Shown here: positions 54,686 to 62,785 of the stretch, piece after piece
Layout of the letters: the number at the start of each line of letters is the position of its first letter
How positions within the stretch are numbered: position 1 is the first letter of the stretch
Assembly (NCBI RefSeq): GCF_019890935.1
Contig: NZ_CP082333.1
Coordinates: forward strand, 956,001 to 1,020,000
Direction of reading: 5' to 3'
Length of the DNA stretch: 64,000 nt
Source of the DNA: Exiguobacterium acetylicum
GTDB taxonomy: Bacteria > Bacillota > Bacilli > Exiguobacteriales > Exiguobacteriaceae
Translations under genes and position numbers: made by a program
The notes under the pieces: model-generated
What the model saw: the letters and a program-made list of their open reading frames with translations, nothing else
What the model was told of the DNA's origin: nothing
Database searches by the model: none

Positions 54686-55582
54686 ATGGACTTTCTCATT
54701 CTATGGGCACTCTTTTTACTGGCTGCTAGCGGATTAGGTTTTTTACTCGAACGTCGGACGGAAAAAGAAAAATACTTGTACATGAAGTTCGTTTTTTATG
54801 CGTGTCTCGGTGCCGTGTCGTTTCCAGTCTATGATATTCAGTTACCGCTCGGCATCATCATTTTCCTGATCGTCCTGCACCCGAAAAAGAACTCGCGTTA
54901 TAAACGGTACATGGCACTCTTTGGGTTCTTATTCTTCCTGTTCCAACTCTTTCTCGGTCCGTTTGATGCTGGGATGTTGCGGGAAGAAACACAACAGATT
55001 GGTCGCGTGACGATCACGGATGACTCATTCGACAATTTCCTTTCTCAAATCGAACGACGTGTCGGTGAAGAGGGACTGCGGATGGAACAAAGTCAGTTGA
55101 TGTTCGATCGGGGCGGGAATCTCCGGAACGCCTCGTTTGAGATGCTCGTCGAAACACCGAAACGCTTCATTCGTTACGATGTCAGTTACCAGGAGCTGAC
55201 AGGAACGATTTCCTATCGACCACGTGAAGAGTTGACGACAAAATCGTTGACGTCGTATTACCAGAAACTGATTGATGCGAATCAATCGTTTGAGATGTTG
55301 CGAAAGCTTTCGATTCATGAAATCTTACATGATTCTAAAACACCTTATGTCGAGATGGATCTCGATGGGCTCTATGAAACGTTTAGTCTGCAGGATGCAA
55401 CGGTCTTCTTGATTGATGACGAAGGGAAACTGATTCCGTACGTCAATACAGGGGACGATGTCTTAGCGAATGCGGTCCGTCTGACGTATTACCGTTCTGA
55501 CGGTCAATCCTTACGCGATAAAACCATTCTGCTATACAATTACAGCTTTGAGACATCAAGGCGAAAAGGAGTCGTACGATGA
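54686..55582 (+). CDS. Membrane protein of unknown function
   Basis: I do not recognise this 298-residue protein. The N-terminal third has three hydrophobic segments (about 2-20, 32-63, 72-90). The rest is hydrophilic, probably extracytoplasmic, with RMEQSQLMFDRGGN, and repeated basic/acidic strands. It is translationally linked: AAAGGATAG at the end of rnz serves as ribosome binding site, and its stop overlaps the lipoprotein gene (ATGA). The linkage suggests a role with the adjoining uptake system, without proof. Confidence 0.75.
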   Translation: MDFLILWALFLLAASGLGFLLERRTEKEKYLYMKFVFYACLGAVSFPVYDIQLPLGIIIFLIVLHPKKNSRYKRYMALFGFLFFLFQLFLGPFDAGMLREETQQIGRVTITDDSFDNFLSQIERRVGEEGLRMEQSQLMFDRGGNLRNASFEMLVETPKRFIRYDVSYQELTGTISYRPREELTTKSLTSYYQKLIDANQSFEMLRKLSIHEILHDSKTPYVEMDLDGLYETFSLQDATVFLIDDEGKLIPYVNTGDDVLANAVRLTYYRSDGQSLRDKTILLYNYSFETSRRKGVVR

Positions 55583-55983
55583 AAAAATGGCTATTTGCTG
55601 CAAGTATCGTGTTACTTGCCGGTTGTGCGGAAGCAAAAGAGGAACAACAAACAGCGTCTTGTGAGGCGGAAGTCAAGGTATCGGTCATGGATCACGTCAA
55701 GGATAAGACGTTGTTTAATAAAGACGTATGCTTGAACGAAAAAGATACAGCACTGGATGCACTGGAAGATACGACGCTCGATGTCGTCAAAACAGGTAAA
55801 GGTGAGATGGCATATGTCACGGCAGTCGATGGGATTCGAGAGAAATCAGCTGGAGCAGGTAGTGGCTGGGTCTTCGGAGTCAATGGCAAACCAGGCGAAG
55901 TCGGTGCTGGAAGTTATGAACTGAAAAAAGGAGATCGTCTCGAATGGCGATTTGAAAAAGATGCAATGGCTTATTTTGAGTAA
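55579..55983 (+). CDS. DUF4430 lipoprotein
   Basis: A 134-residue surface lipoprotein: signal sequence with lipobox LLAGC (cysteine 16), then a DUF4430 domain (about 45-132). Its hallmarks are ALDALEDTTLDV, VDGIREKSAG and the tail SGWVFGVNGKPGEVGAGSYELKKGDRLEWRF split over two strands. DUF4430 is related to the C-terminal domain of transcobalamin and intrinsic factor and is often next to ECF-type transporters. It overlaps both neighbours. Binding of a corrinoid or other cofactor for the ECF genes downstream is inference. Confidence 0.88.
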   Translation: MKKWLFAASIVLLAGCAEAKEEQQTASCEAEVKVSVMDHVKDKTLFNKDVCLNEKDTALDALEDTTLDVVKTGKGEMAYVTAVDGIREKSAGAGSGWVFGVNGKPGEVGAGSYELKKGDRLEWRFEKDAMAYFE

Positions 55984-56680
55984 ACCAGAACGGGAGCGAC
56001 TTCACCCAGTGAACGTCGCTCTCTTTTTCATCGGGATGATTACAATCCCGTTCGTCCTCACACATAATCAATCCGTGATCGTCGTCTATCATCTGCTCTT
56101 GTTTTTATTCGTTCAAGAACGGACTGTGTTTCGCTATTTAGTTCTCCCGGCTCTTTATGCGGTCATGATGTGTGTCCCGCTTCTTTATGGTGCAAGTATC
56201 GACACGGTGGCAATCTATGAAACGACGGTCCAAGTGACGTTATTCATCACGTCGAGTCAATGGATTTTTACATTGGTTCGACTCGATCAGATGGGACCGT
56301 TGTTTCGTTTCTTACCTCGACTGACACGATTGACGGGGATGGTGCTGGCGCTGATTCCGTCTTTCTTACGGACTTGGCCGGAAGTCAAGATGAGTCATCC
56401 GAAAGCGTCGCTTGCTGTTCGACTGGAGCGGATGGCCGCCTATCATATCGTACCGATCGAAGCGGTGCCGTCTCGCTTAAGACCGATCACGCGACGTGAT
56501 GTTCAGACAGGCTTATTGCTTGCGGCAGGACTGGCTCTTTGTCTGACACCATGGGCGATCATTCCGGCGCTGATTTTGCCTATAGTGCTATTATTTACAA
56601 AAGGAGGAATCCGGGATGCCTATCATGTATATCGACACAAATCGCGAAGAGCGGCTACGTCAACAGGCGAGCGAACATGA
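55961..56680 (+). CDS. Putative ECF transporter transmembrane (T) component
   Basis: A 239-residue membrane protein with about four to five hydrophobic segments (20-52, 57-75, 80-105, 185-215). It has a cytoplasmic helical section containing FRFLPRLTRLTGMVLALIPSFLRTWPEV (about 120-147 in two parts), which resembles the coupling region of EcfT/CbiQ proteins. Primary similarity is weak. Support comes from context: it lies between a DUF4430 lipoprotein and ATPase and S-type genes. Start ATG 55961 overlaps the lipoprotein gene by 23 bases; TTG 55952 is possible. It overlaps the ATPase gene by 65 bases. Confidence 0.65.
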   Translation: MQWLILSKPERERLHPVNVALFFIGMITIPFVLTHNQSVIVVYHLLLFLFVQERTVFRYLVLPALYAVMMCVPLLYGASIDTVAIYETTVQVTLFITSSQWIFTLVRLDQMGPLFRFLPRLTRLTGMVLALIPSFLRTWPEVKMSHPKASLAVRLERMAAYHIVPIEAVPSRLRPITRRDVQTGLLLAAGLALCLTPWAIIPALILPIVLLFTKGGIRDAYHVYRHKSRRAATSTGERT

Positions 56681-57569
56681 ACAACCGGTATTGACACCGG
56701 AGCGGTTGCTTCATGGACGTGTTCGAGATCTTCTGGCGACAGATTCCTTGTTCCGAGCAGGAGAACTCGCGACCTTGCTTGGACTAGAAGCTTTTTTCGA
56801 AGCAGAGTCGAGTGAACTCTCATCTGGAGAACAACAGCTCGTCGGACTCGGTCATGCGTTGTCTTCGTCACCAAAGGCCTTGTTCTTGTCGGAACCGTTT
56901 CTCTTTCTTGATCATGTCAGGCGAAAGCGATTGATGGGATTGCTTGAAGAAATCGAACGACGGTTTGATTGTCAGATCCATTGCTCGATGACGATACAAT
57001 CCGACTTGGCGATTACGAGTCGCGCTACTGAACTGACAGGTCGTGTCCTGAATCGGATCGAAAACGTCCGACACCGTTATCCGTTACAGACACGCTATGC
57101 ACTCGTGACAGAAAAATTGTCGTTTCATCAAGGTGAACGCATTGCGATCATCGGTGCGAATGGTAGTGGGAAATCGACGTTACTACGACTCGCGCTCGGT
57201 GTCGAGCGACCGCTATACGGAAAAGTCCGGCGGTCGGGGGAGACACATTATGTACCAGCGCATCCGATGCTTGCGCCATTAGACGATCGAAGCGGTAGTT
57301 TTACGACGCAAAAAAAACGTCTCTTGGACGGTATCGGTTGGAGTAAAGACAGCTATTACTTTGATGAACCGACGGCTGGTCTTGATGACAGCGCACGAAT
57401 GGCTTTTGTCGCATCGTGGAAGAAGAATCCGACGAATCTGATCGTCATGGCGACGCATGATCCAGTCCTCATTCGGGCAGCACAGCGGATCATCTATCTC
57501 GTACACGGAGAAGTTGCTTTTGATGGACCAACGAAGGATTTTTTACAAGAAAGTCGGTTGTTCGTATGA
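56616..57569 (+). CDS. Asymmetric fused ABC/ECF ATPase with complementary motif loss
   Basis: The 317-residue protein is much shorter than a normal tandem ECF ATPase (about 480-560). The N-terminal half (1-155) has an ABC signature ELSSGEQQ (67-74) and a Walker-B-like ALFLSEPFLFLD (88-99, SEP for DEP) but no P-loop. The C-terminal half (156-317) has a full Walker A GANGSGKST (180-188), Walker B YYFDEPTAGLD (247-257) and switch histidine 281 (THDP), but the helical subdomain with its signature is missing. Only one composite ATP site could form. AAGGAGG lies nine bases before the ATG. Confidence 0.85.
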   Translation: MPIMYIDTNREERLRQQASEHEQPVLTPERLLHGRVRDLLATDSLFRAGELATLLGLEAFFEAESSELSSGEQQLVGLGHALSSSPKALFLSEPFLFLDHVRRKRLMGLLEEIERRFDCQIHCSMTIQSDLAITSRATELTGRVLNRIENVRHRYPLQTRYALVTEKLSFHQGERIAIIGANGSGKSTLLRLALGVERPLYGKVRRSGETHYVPAHPMLAPLDDRSGSFTTQKKRLLDGIGWSKDSYYFDEPTAGLDDSARMAFVASWKKNPTNLIVMATHDPVLIRAAQRIIYLVHGEVAFDGPTKDFLQESRLFV

Positions 57570-58129
57570 TCGTCGCAACGGTTCTAATCGTCTGTCTGTT
57601 TTTAGTCATGTTTGAGAGACTCCAGATGACGGATCAACGATTACGGTTCATCGCTATCATTACGGCGGCGGCAATCGTCGGACGATTGTTGTTCTCCAGT
57701 TTACCGAACGTCCAGCCGGCGACGGCACTCGTCTTGTTAGTAGCCGTCTTCATCCATCCGATCGTCGGTGCCATTTCTGGGATGCTTGTCGTCGTGTTAA
57801 CGAGCTTGTTTCTCGGAAGCGGTCCGTTCGTACTCTTTCAAGCGCTGGCGTATGCAACAATTGCCAGTCTAGGATTCGTTCCGTTTCTTCGTTACCGGAT
57901 CGTATTGACTGGGTATGGATTTCTCGCTGGTTTCTTATATGGATGGGTGAGCAATCTCGGGTTCTTGGTATTGACGGGATTCTCGTGGCAAGCTTTTTTG
58001 ACACTGCTTGTAGCCGGAGGAACGTTTGATATGCTTCACGGATTCAGTAACGCGATCTTCATTTGGATATTGTTTCCGATTTTTTTACGAATTATGCATT
58101 CATTCGATGAAAAGAGGGGTACAGAATAG
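57566..58129 (+). CDS. Putative ECF transporter substrate-specific (S) component
   Basis: A 187-residue membrane protein with about five to six hydrophobic segments. The central region PNVQPATALVLLVAVFIHPIVGAISG (about 47-72) and LTSLFLGSGPFVLFQALAY (about 79-97) follow the pattern of S components, e.g. a glycine-proline GxGPxxxxQ turn seen in the CbrT-like group. Substrate is not proven; linkage to a DUF4430 lipoprotein favours a corrinoid or similar cofactor. It overlaps the ATPase gene by four bases. Confidence 0.75.
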   Translation: MIVATVLIVCLFLVMFERLQMTDQRLRFIAIITAAAIVGRLLFSSLPNVQPATALVLLVAVFIHPIVGAISGMLVVVLTSLFLGSGPFVLFQALAYATIASLGFVPFLRYRIVLTGYGFLAGFLYGWVSNLGFLVLTGFSWQAFLTLLVAGGTFDMLHGFSNAIFIWILFPIFLRIMHSFDEKRGTE

Positions 58130-58156
58130 TAACATACCGAACAGGAGGGAAGGCAT

Positions 58157-58528
58157 ATGCTCGGATCGTCGATTTCGCTTGCTTATGTCGTCATGTTGCT
58201 CATCGTCTCAAGTGTCGGCTTAGTGTTTGGGAGTATTCTGTTGATGAAAGGTACGATTAGAGGACGTTATGCTGCTTGTTACTTACTTGCTGCCGCCATC
58301 TTCCCAAGCGCCATGCTCATTACCTCATCAGAAGGATTACTTTGGCAACATTTACGGTTCGAGAGTTCATGGTTTCTCGCGATTGTCTCCTGGTTACTCG
58401 TCTTATCGACGGGCTATATCGTCTCGATCACGGGTGCGCTCGTCATTCGTTATCTGTATCGCTATACGACGACCTTTGATCGCTTCAAACGTTATGCGAC
58501 ACGGCGTTTTCGTCATCATGAGGCATAA
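58157..58528 (+). CDS. Membrane protein of unknown function
   Basis: A 123-residue protein with three hydrophobic segments (about 6-30, 38-57, 73-98) and a basic C-terminal tail ending FRHHEA. No family is recognised. AGGAGGGAAGGCAT precedes the ATG. It is the last gene before the terminator and thus probably part of the same transcript as the ECF-type genes. Confidence 0.7.
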   Translation: MLGSSISLAYVVMLLIVSSVGLVFGSILLMKGTIRGRYAACYLLAAAIFPSAMLITSSEGLLWQHLRFESSWFLAIVSWLLVLSTGYIVSITGALVIRYLYRYTTTFDRFKRYATRRFRHHEA

Positions 58529-58530
58529 AT

Positions 58531-58572
58531 AAAAAAACGGAAGAACCAGCTATCTGGTCCTTCCGTTTTTTT
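58531..58572. terminator. Bidirectional terminator
   Basis: AAAAAAACGGAAG...CCAG pairs with CTGG...CTTCCGTTTTTTT (58531-58549 and 58554-58572), with A and T runs at both ends, between convergent genes. Confidence 0.88.
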
Positions 58573-59387
58573 CATGAATTCGCGTACAGGAGTTCTTCTT
58601 CTGTCGACGATTCTTGCTGGCGAGCAGGATCTTGAATTCGACCTGTCACTTCTGTCAGGAGACGGCGTGGCAAGAGACGGGACAAGGAAACCATGGCGCG
58701 GTTGCTTGCGCCTGGAACAACGACGCGGCGTCCTTTGAGCATACCGCGGTATCCAGCGAAGGCGACGAGGTGTGACGGCATACTCTTGAACGGTAGCGTG
58801 ATGTTCGCTCGATCAAAGAAGTTCGTATCGGTCGGTCCCGGGCAGAGACAAGTCACACTGACACCCGAGCCGTCGACTTCTGTCGCAAGTGCTTCCGAGA
58901 ACGACAGGACGTAGGCTTTCGTTGCGTAGTAGACACTCATGTATGGTCCTGGCATGAAGGCAGCGACCGACGCGACATTCAAGATGCGTCCAAAGCCACG
59001 TTCGACCATTCCCGGTAAGAGACGTTTCGTCAAATCCGTCAAGGCGACGACGTTGACCTGAATCGAGTTAATGTCTTCTGTTGGATCGATTTCCGCAAAG
59101 CGTCCCGACGTGGCGAAGCCTGCATTATTGAACAATAGATCGACCGTCAATTCTTGTTCCTCTAAGTACTGCACGAGACGATCAACGCTGTCGCTCAGTG
59201 ATAGGTCAGCAGCGAATACATAGACCTTGATCTGATAGCGTTTTTCAAGGACCTGTTGAAGCTCCTTCAATTTCTTCTCATTGCGGGCAACGAGTACACA
59301 ATCGAAGCCATCTCGCGCCGCGAGGACAGCGAGATCTAGTCCGATTCCACCCGATGCACCGGTAATCAGTGCCGTTTTTCGTAACAT
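58572..59387 (-). CDS. SDR family oxidoreductase
   Basis: A 271-residue classical-type short-chain dehydrogenase of unknown substrate. It has TALITGASGGIGLDLAVLAA (cofactor site), LVARNEKKLKEL, NNAGFATSGRFAEID near 88 and the active site SVAAFMPGPYMSVYYATKAYVLSFSEAL near 140-167 (YxxxK present as YYATK). GGAGGAATGTCCT before ATG 59387 fixes the start. Before the IS insertion this gene would have been divergent from and adjacent to the MFS pump gene. Confidence 0.87.
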   Translation of the reverse strand: MLRKTALITGASGGIGLDLAVLAARDGFDCVLVARNEKKLKELQQVLEKRYQIKVYVFAADLSLSDSVDRLVQYLEEQELTVDLLFNNAGFATSGRFAEIDPTEDINSIQVNVVALTDLTKRLLPGMVERGFGRILNVASVAAFMPGPYMSVYYATKAYVLSFSEALATEVDGSGVSVTCLCPGPTDTNFFDRANITLPFKSMPSHLVAFAGYRGMLKGRRVVVPGASNRAMVSLSRLLPRRLLTEVTGRIQDPARQQESSTEEELLYANS

Positions 59388-59464
59388 AGGACATTCCTCC
59401 ATTCGAAATCGTGAATCTGAGTCTAGTGTATACCATTCCATACCGTTCCCGCGAATCCTGTTTC

Positions 59465-59613
59465 TTGACACTCCCACGGCTAAAGCCGCAAGCTCATTCT
59501 TCGGGATGAGTGGGATTCCAAAGTGCTTGTGCGAGCGCAGTCCATTTCTGTTTTGCTCAAGCCTTCAGATGAGGGTGTGCCATCACCCCTCCTAAGACAG
59601 ACCATATAGGTTC
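59465..59613 (-). ncRNA. Right end and probable TnpB guide RNA (reRNA) scaffold
   Basis: Downstream of tnpB on the minus strand lies a structured tail whose last part reads GCGGCTTTAGCCGTGGGAGTG then TCAA. The GGCTTTAGCC hairpin is typical of IS200/IS605 right ends that form the 3' scaffold of the TnpB-associated RNA. With TCAA as the cleavage site, the guide would be the flank from 59464 downward (minus strand GAAACAGGATTCGCGG). Boundary assignment is by analogy with IS608. Confidence 0.55.
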
Positions 59614-60690
59614 TCAGGCTGATTGACTATTACCATCAACCACAGGTGCGTATCGAATGTTCATCGCACCGACGATGTCTCTGTGTTTCTTGAATCCACA
59701 TGAACAAGAATATGTTCGATCTTTCGCTTTGTTTCTTTTGCCGCAGGAAGGGCATGTCTGAGATGTATATGCCGGATTGACATATTTAACTTTAATCCCT
59801 TCTAATTTTGCTTTGTACTCAATAAATGTTGCTAAGCGATAGAATGACCACGTGTGTAGATTCTTATTGTTTTTACGGCTTGTTCTTGCCGTCTGTCGGA
59901 TGTTCGCCAGTCTTTCGAGGCGGATGACAGAAATGTTGTTTTCTTTTGCAAACTCAACGATTTCACGACTGACTTTGTGATCCTTATCTTGCATCCAACG
60001 TTGCTCTTTATTATCTAACTTCTTGATAGCCTTTAACTTTTTCTTTTGACCGAGATCTTTTCGTTTTGCACGAAACTTTCGTTTCGTATACTTATTTTCT
60101 CGACCGTTACCAAAGAACCTAACTCGATCACAATCTGTAGTAGCGACTGCTGGAATCTTTAATCCCAGATCAACTCCTATTGTTTTTATTCCTGTTTTCT
60201 CTGTTGTCAAAATCGTGACAGCAATTTGTGCCATCCATTTGTTCGATTTTTTGATAATCCGGAGTGTTCCGAGTTTGTTGTTCAATAGTGAAAAGATACG
60301 ATTATCTTGATCGACCATCTCGGCGCGGATTGCCGTTTTCTTCGCTTTACCGTTTATCATGATGGGTAGAGAAATCGACTCGAAATCGAACGAATAGTTC
60401 TGGTTGTTCCATGTGCAGTACGGTTTCTTGAGAATGGGGATGATTCCAAACTGTGATTTTTTCGCTTTCTTGAAAACACTTTGGGCGTCCTTGATAGCTT
60501 GGTTCTTGACGGCGCTAGGCAAACGAACGTGAACATTCTTGCTTGTCATTTTTATCATTGTTTCTGCCTCTACCATGTCTGAAACAAGCTGGTTGACCGC
60601 GTGAATATAAGCCCCCATCATACTTTCCAAAATAGGCTGCTGTTCTCTAGTAGGAAGAAGCTTGATATTTATCGTCAATGTCTGAGACAC
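59614..60690 (-). CDS. tnpB: TnpB, RNA-guided endonuclease of the IS element
   Basis: A 358-residue RuvC-type nuclease, ancestor type of Cas12. The catalytic residues are present: aspartate in KTIGVDLGLKIPAV (about 175), glutamate in ISVIRLERLANIRQ (about 260), aspartate in KKHRDIVGAMNIRY near 342. A zinc ribbon lies in between, CPSCGKRNK with CSCG. The last motif departs from the usual RDxNAAxNI (VGA for NAA). GTG 60690 is chosen as start since GGGGGTG lies before it; it begins four bases after tnpA. It may cut the empty donor site to favour element retention (family knowledge). Confidence 0.9.
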   Translation of the reverse strand: MSQTLTINIKLLPTREQQPILESMMGAYIHAVNQLVSDMVEAETMIKMTSKNVHVRLPSAVKNQAIKDAQSVFKKAKKSQFGIIPILKKPYCTWNNQNYSFDFESISLPIMINGKAKKTAIRAEMVDQDNRIFSLLNNKLGTLRIIKKSNKWMAQIAVTILTTEKTGIKTIGVDLGLKIPAVATTDCDRVRFFGNGRENKYTKRKFRAKRKDLGQKKKLKAIKKLDNKEQRWMQDKDHKVSREIVEFAKENNISVIRLERLANIRQTARTSRKNNKNLHTWSFYRLATFIEYKAKLEGIKVKYVNPAYTSQTCPSCGKRNKAKDRTYSCSCGFKKHRDIVGAMNIRYAPVVDGNSQSA

Positions 60691-60694
60691 GGTT

Positions 60695-61096
60695 TCACCC
60701 CCTTGTTTTTTGTTGTTCGACATAACGTCTGATTGTCTCACTCGATACATTTCCAGCAGTAGAGACGAAGTAGGAACGCGTCCAAAGACTTGGCAAATGT
60801 TGAAGATGAGGAAATTCTTCTCTCAGCTTTTTAGAGGTCACTCCTTTAATTTTTGCCATGATGTCAGCAGGACTAAGTGTTGGTAGAGTATTGAGAAGCA
60901 TATGCGAATGATCTTTATCGCATTCCAAAGCAATCACCGTGATCTCCAACTCTTCACATACCTCCCGTACCAATTGTTTGAAACGTGCTTCGACATCCTT
61001 ACGAAGAAATATCTTTCTTCTGTATCGAGGGCAGAATACAAAATGATATTTAATCAAAGAAACGGTCGTGTGAGTTCTCCTGTAGTTGTTTTTCAT
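60695..61096 (-). CDS. tnpA: TnpA, HUH Y1 single-strand transposase
   Basis: A 133-residue IS200/IS605 transposase acting on single-stranded DNA ends. It has KYHFVFCPRYRRKIF near residue 16, the HUH metal motif as KDHSHMLLN (about 62-70, with serine between the histidines), and the nucleophile tyrosine in TIRRYVEQQ near 126. No ribosome binding site is visible; a -10-like TACAAT ends five bases before the ATG on the minus strand, so the transcript may be almost leaderless. Confidence 0.92.
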   Translation of the reverse strand: MKNNYRRTHTTVSLIKYHFVFCPRYRRKIFLRKDVEARFKQLVREVCEELEITVIALECDKDHSHMLLNTLPTLSPADIMAKIKGVTSKKLREEFPHLQHLPSLWTRSYFVSTAGNVSSETIRRYVEQQKTRG

Positions 61097-61270
61097 AACA
61101 TGATTGTATCAGTTTATCAGATTAATTGAAACGAAAAAACTTTCGGATACGTAAAGTGTCAAAACCGGTGGATTGTTACTGACACTCCATATCCGACATC
61201 GCTTTCATCCCACCCCTAAAGGAGTGGGATTTCTCGCTATGAAGTTCTGTAAGCATTTACTTTTCTTATC

Positions 61271-61290
61271 ACTGGTTCAACCAGTATGAT
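61271..61290 (+). promoter_or_regulatory. Operator-like palindrome over the MFS pump promoter
   Basis: ACTGGTTCAACCAGT (61271-61285) is a perfect 15-bp inverted repeat. TATGAT (61285-61290) overlaps its end and serves as -10. A -35 at the proper distance (TTTCTT at 61262-61267) is weak. A repressor bound here would block RNA polymerase. No regulator gene is adjacent. Confidence 0.65.
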
Positions 61291-61316
61291 AGAACAGTAG
61301 AGGGGAAGTGGAACGA

Positions 61317-62777
61317 ATGAGGAAAAAAGTAACCGTCGCCTTGTTGCTCGCGACGTTTTTAGCCGCGATCGAGGGGACGATCGTCGCAACTGCAACACCT
61401 GTCATGGCGAGTGAATTGAACGGGGCGAAATTAGTCAGTTGGATTTTTGCTGGGTTCTTGTTGTTCATGGCGGTATCGACACCGATTTACGGAAAGATGG
61501 CAGATTTATATGGTCGAAAACGGGTTCTGTTATTCGGGATCGGCGTCTTCACCGTCGCTTCGTTAGCCTGTGGACTCGCTCAATCGATGGAGATGTTGAT
61601 CGTTTTCCGCGCCGTCCAAGGAATCGGGGCAGGAGCTGTATTGCCGATCGCGATGACGATCATTGGGGATTTGTATACATATGAGGAGCGGGGGAAAATC
61701 CAAGGAGTGCTCAGCGCTGTCTGGGGAATCTCGGGTGTCGCCGGACCACTTGTCGGTGGATTCCTCGTCGAATCGCTTTCGTGGCGGTATATTTTCTTAC
61801 TAAACGTACCGTTTGCGTTATTGTCGTTCTTCATGATCGTCGTTTACTACAAAGAGACGGTTCGTGAAACAGAGCGGAAAATCGATTACCGGGGTGCGTT
61901 ATTGTTTGCGCTCGGGATGAGTGCGTTTCTTTACGGCTTATTATCGGGCAGTGAGTCGGAGACGTTCTTGCGTCCGATCATTCTAGCCAGCTTTTTCATT
62001 AGTTTCGTGTTATTGTTCACGTTCTATCGGGTCGAGAAAAAGGCGAGCGATCCACTCTTACCACCAGCAGTCATTCGCCATCCGGTCATTCTCGTGATCA
62101 ACTTAGCGGTCTTCTTTTCCGCCTGGGTACTCGTCTCGATGTCAGCGTATATTCCGATTTTTGCCCAAGGGGTACTCGGCAAGAGTCCGACCGAAGCTGG
62201 TTTCATGTTGATGCCACTGTCGCTTTTTTGGACGCTGACCGCCATCATCGGTGGACGGACGATTGGTGTCGCCTCACCCCGGTACCGGACGATGACAGGA
62301 ATGGGGCTGCTGATCGTCGGTACAGTGATTTTATCGTTGATCACGCGCGAATCAAGTGATGTTTTCATCTATCTTGCCGTTTCGCTGATCGGAATTGGTT
62401 TTGGTCTCTCACAACCCGTCTTTATGGTCGTCTTGCAGACTTCCGTCGATTGGTCACTTCGTGGCTCAGCGACGGCCGTCAACTCGTTCTTGAGTACGAC
62501 GGGACAGACGCTCGGTGTTGCGATCTTCGGTACGATCTTCAACCTATCCATCCTTCGTTCGTTTTCAGCGTCGGACACGCTCTCGGGGTACGCGATTGAT
62601 CCATTTTTCCAATCGAGTACGGCAAAAACGTTCGGACAGGATGTGCAGTATGCGGCAGAAATCGCGTTATCACATGGATTACGTTACGTCTTCATCGGTG
62701 GAGTCGTTTGTGCCATTCTCGCGTTTGCGATGACATGGCGTTTACCGAAAGTTCGACCTGACGATCCACGATCGTAA
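61317..62777 (+). CDS. MFS multidrug-type efflux transporter (DHA2/EmrB-QacA family)
   Basis: A 486-residue drug:H+ antiporter of the 14-segment type. It opens VALLLATFLAAIEGTIVATATPVM (motif D1-like), then GKMADLYGRKRVLLFG (motif A, about 60-75), FRAVQGIGAGAVLPIAMTIIGDLY (motif B, about 100-123) and GVAGPLVGGFLVESLSWRYIFLLNVP (motif C, about 145-170). Substrates cannot be predicted. ATG 61317 is used; GAGGGG lies upstream. Confidence 0.9.
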   Translation: MRKKVTVALLLATFLAAIEGTIVATATPVMASELNGAKLVSWIFAGFLLFMAVSTPIYGKMADLYGRKRVLLFGIGVFTVASLACGLAQSMEMLIVFRAVQGIGAGAVLPIAMTIIGDLYTYEERGKIQGVLSAVWGISGVAGPLVGGFLVESLSWRYIFLLNVPFALLSFFMIVVYYKETVRETERKIDYRGALLFALGMSAFLYGLLSGSESETFLRPIILASFFISFVLLFTFYRVEKKASDPLLPPAVIRHPVILVINLAVFFSAWVLVSMSAYIPIFAQGVLGKSPTEAGFMLMPLSLFWTLTAIIGGRTIGVASPRYRTMTGMGLLIVGTVILSLITRESSDVFIYLAVSLIGIGFGLSQPVFMVVLQTSVDWSLRGSATAVNSFLSTTGQTLGVAIFGTIFNLSILRSFSASDTLSGYAIDPFFQSSTAKTFGQDVQYAAEIALSHGLRYVFIGGVVCAILAFAMTWRLPKVRPDDPRS

Positions 62778-62785
62778 TGAAGGGG

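Larger units (their letters stand above)
59465..61248 (-). mobile_element. IS608-like IS200/IS605 family insertion sequence
   Basis: The element carries tnpA and tnpB in the same orientation. Its proposed left end (minus strand) follows the tetranucleotide TTAC (plus 61249-61252), with a subterminal hairpin ATCCCACTCC/GGGGTGGGAT (plus about 61206-61230). The right end finishes in TCAA (plus 59465-59468). TTAC target and TCAA right cleavage are those of IS608. The two halves of the pre-insertion site lie between the SDR and MFS genes. The element looks intact, and its coding part appears more A+T-rich than its surroundings. Confidence 0.8.
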
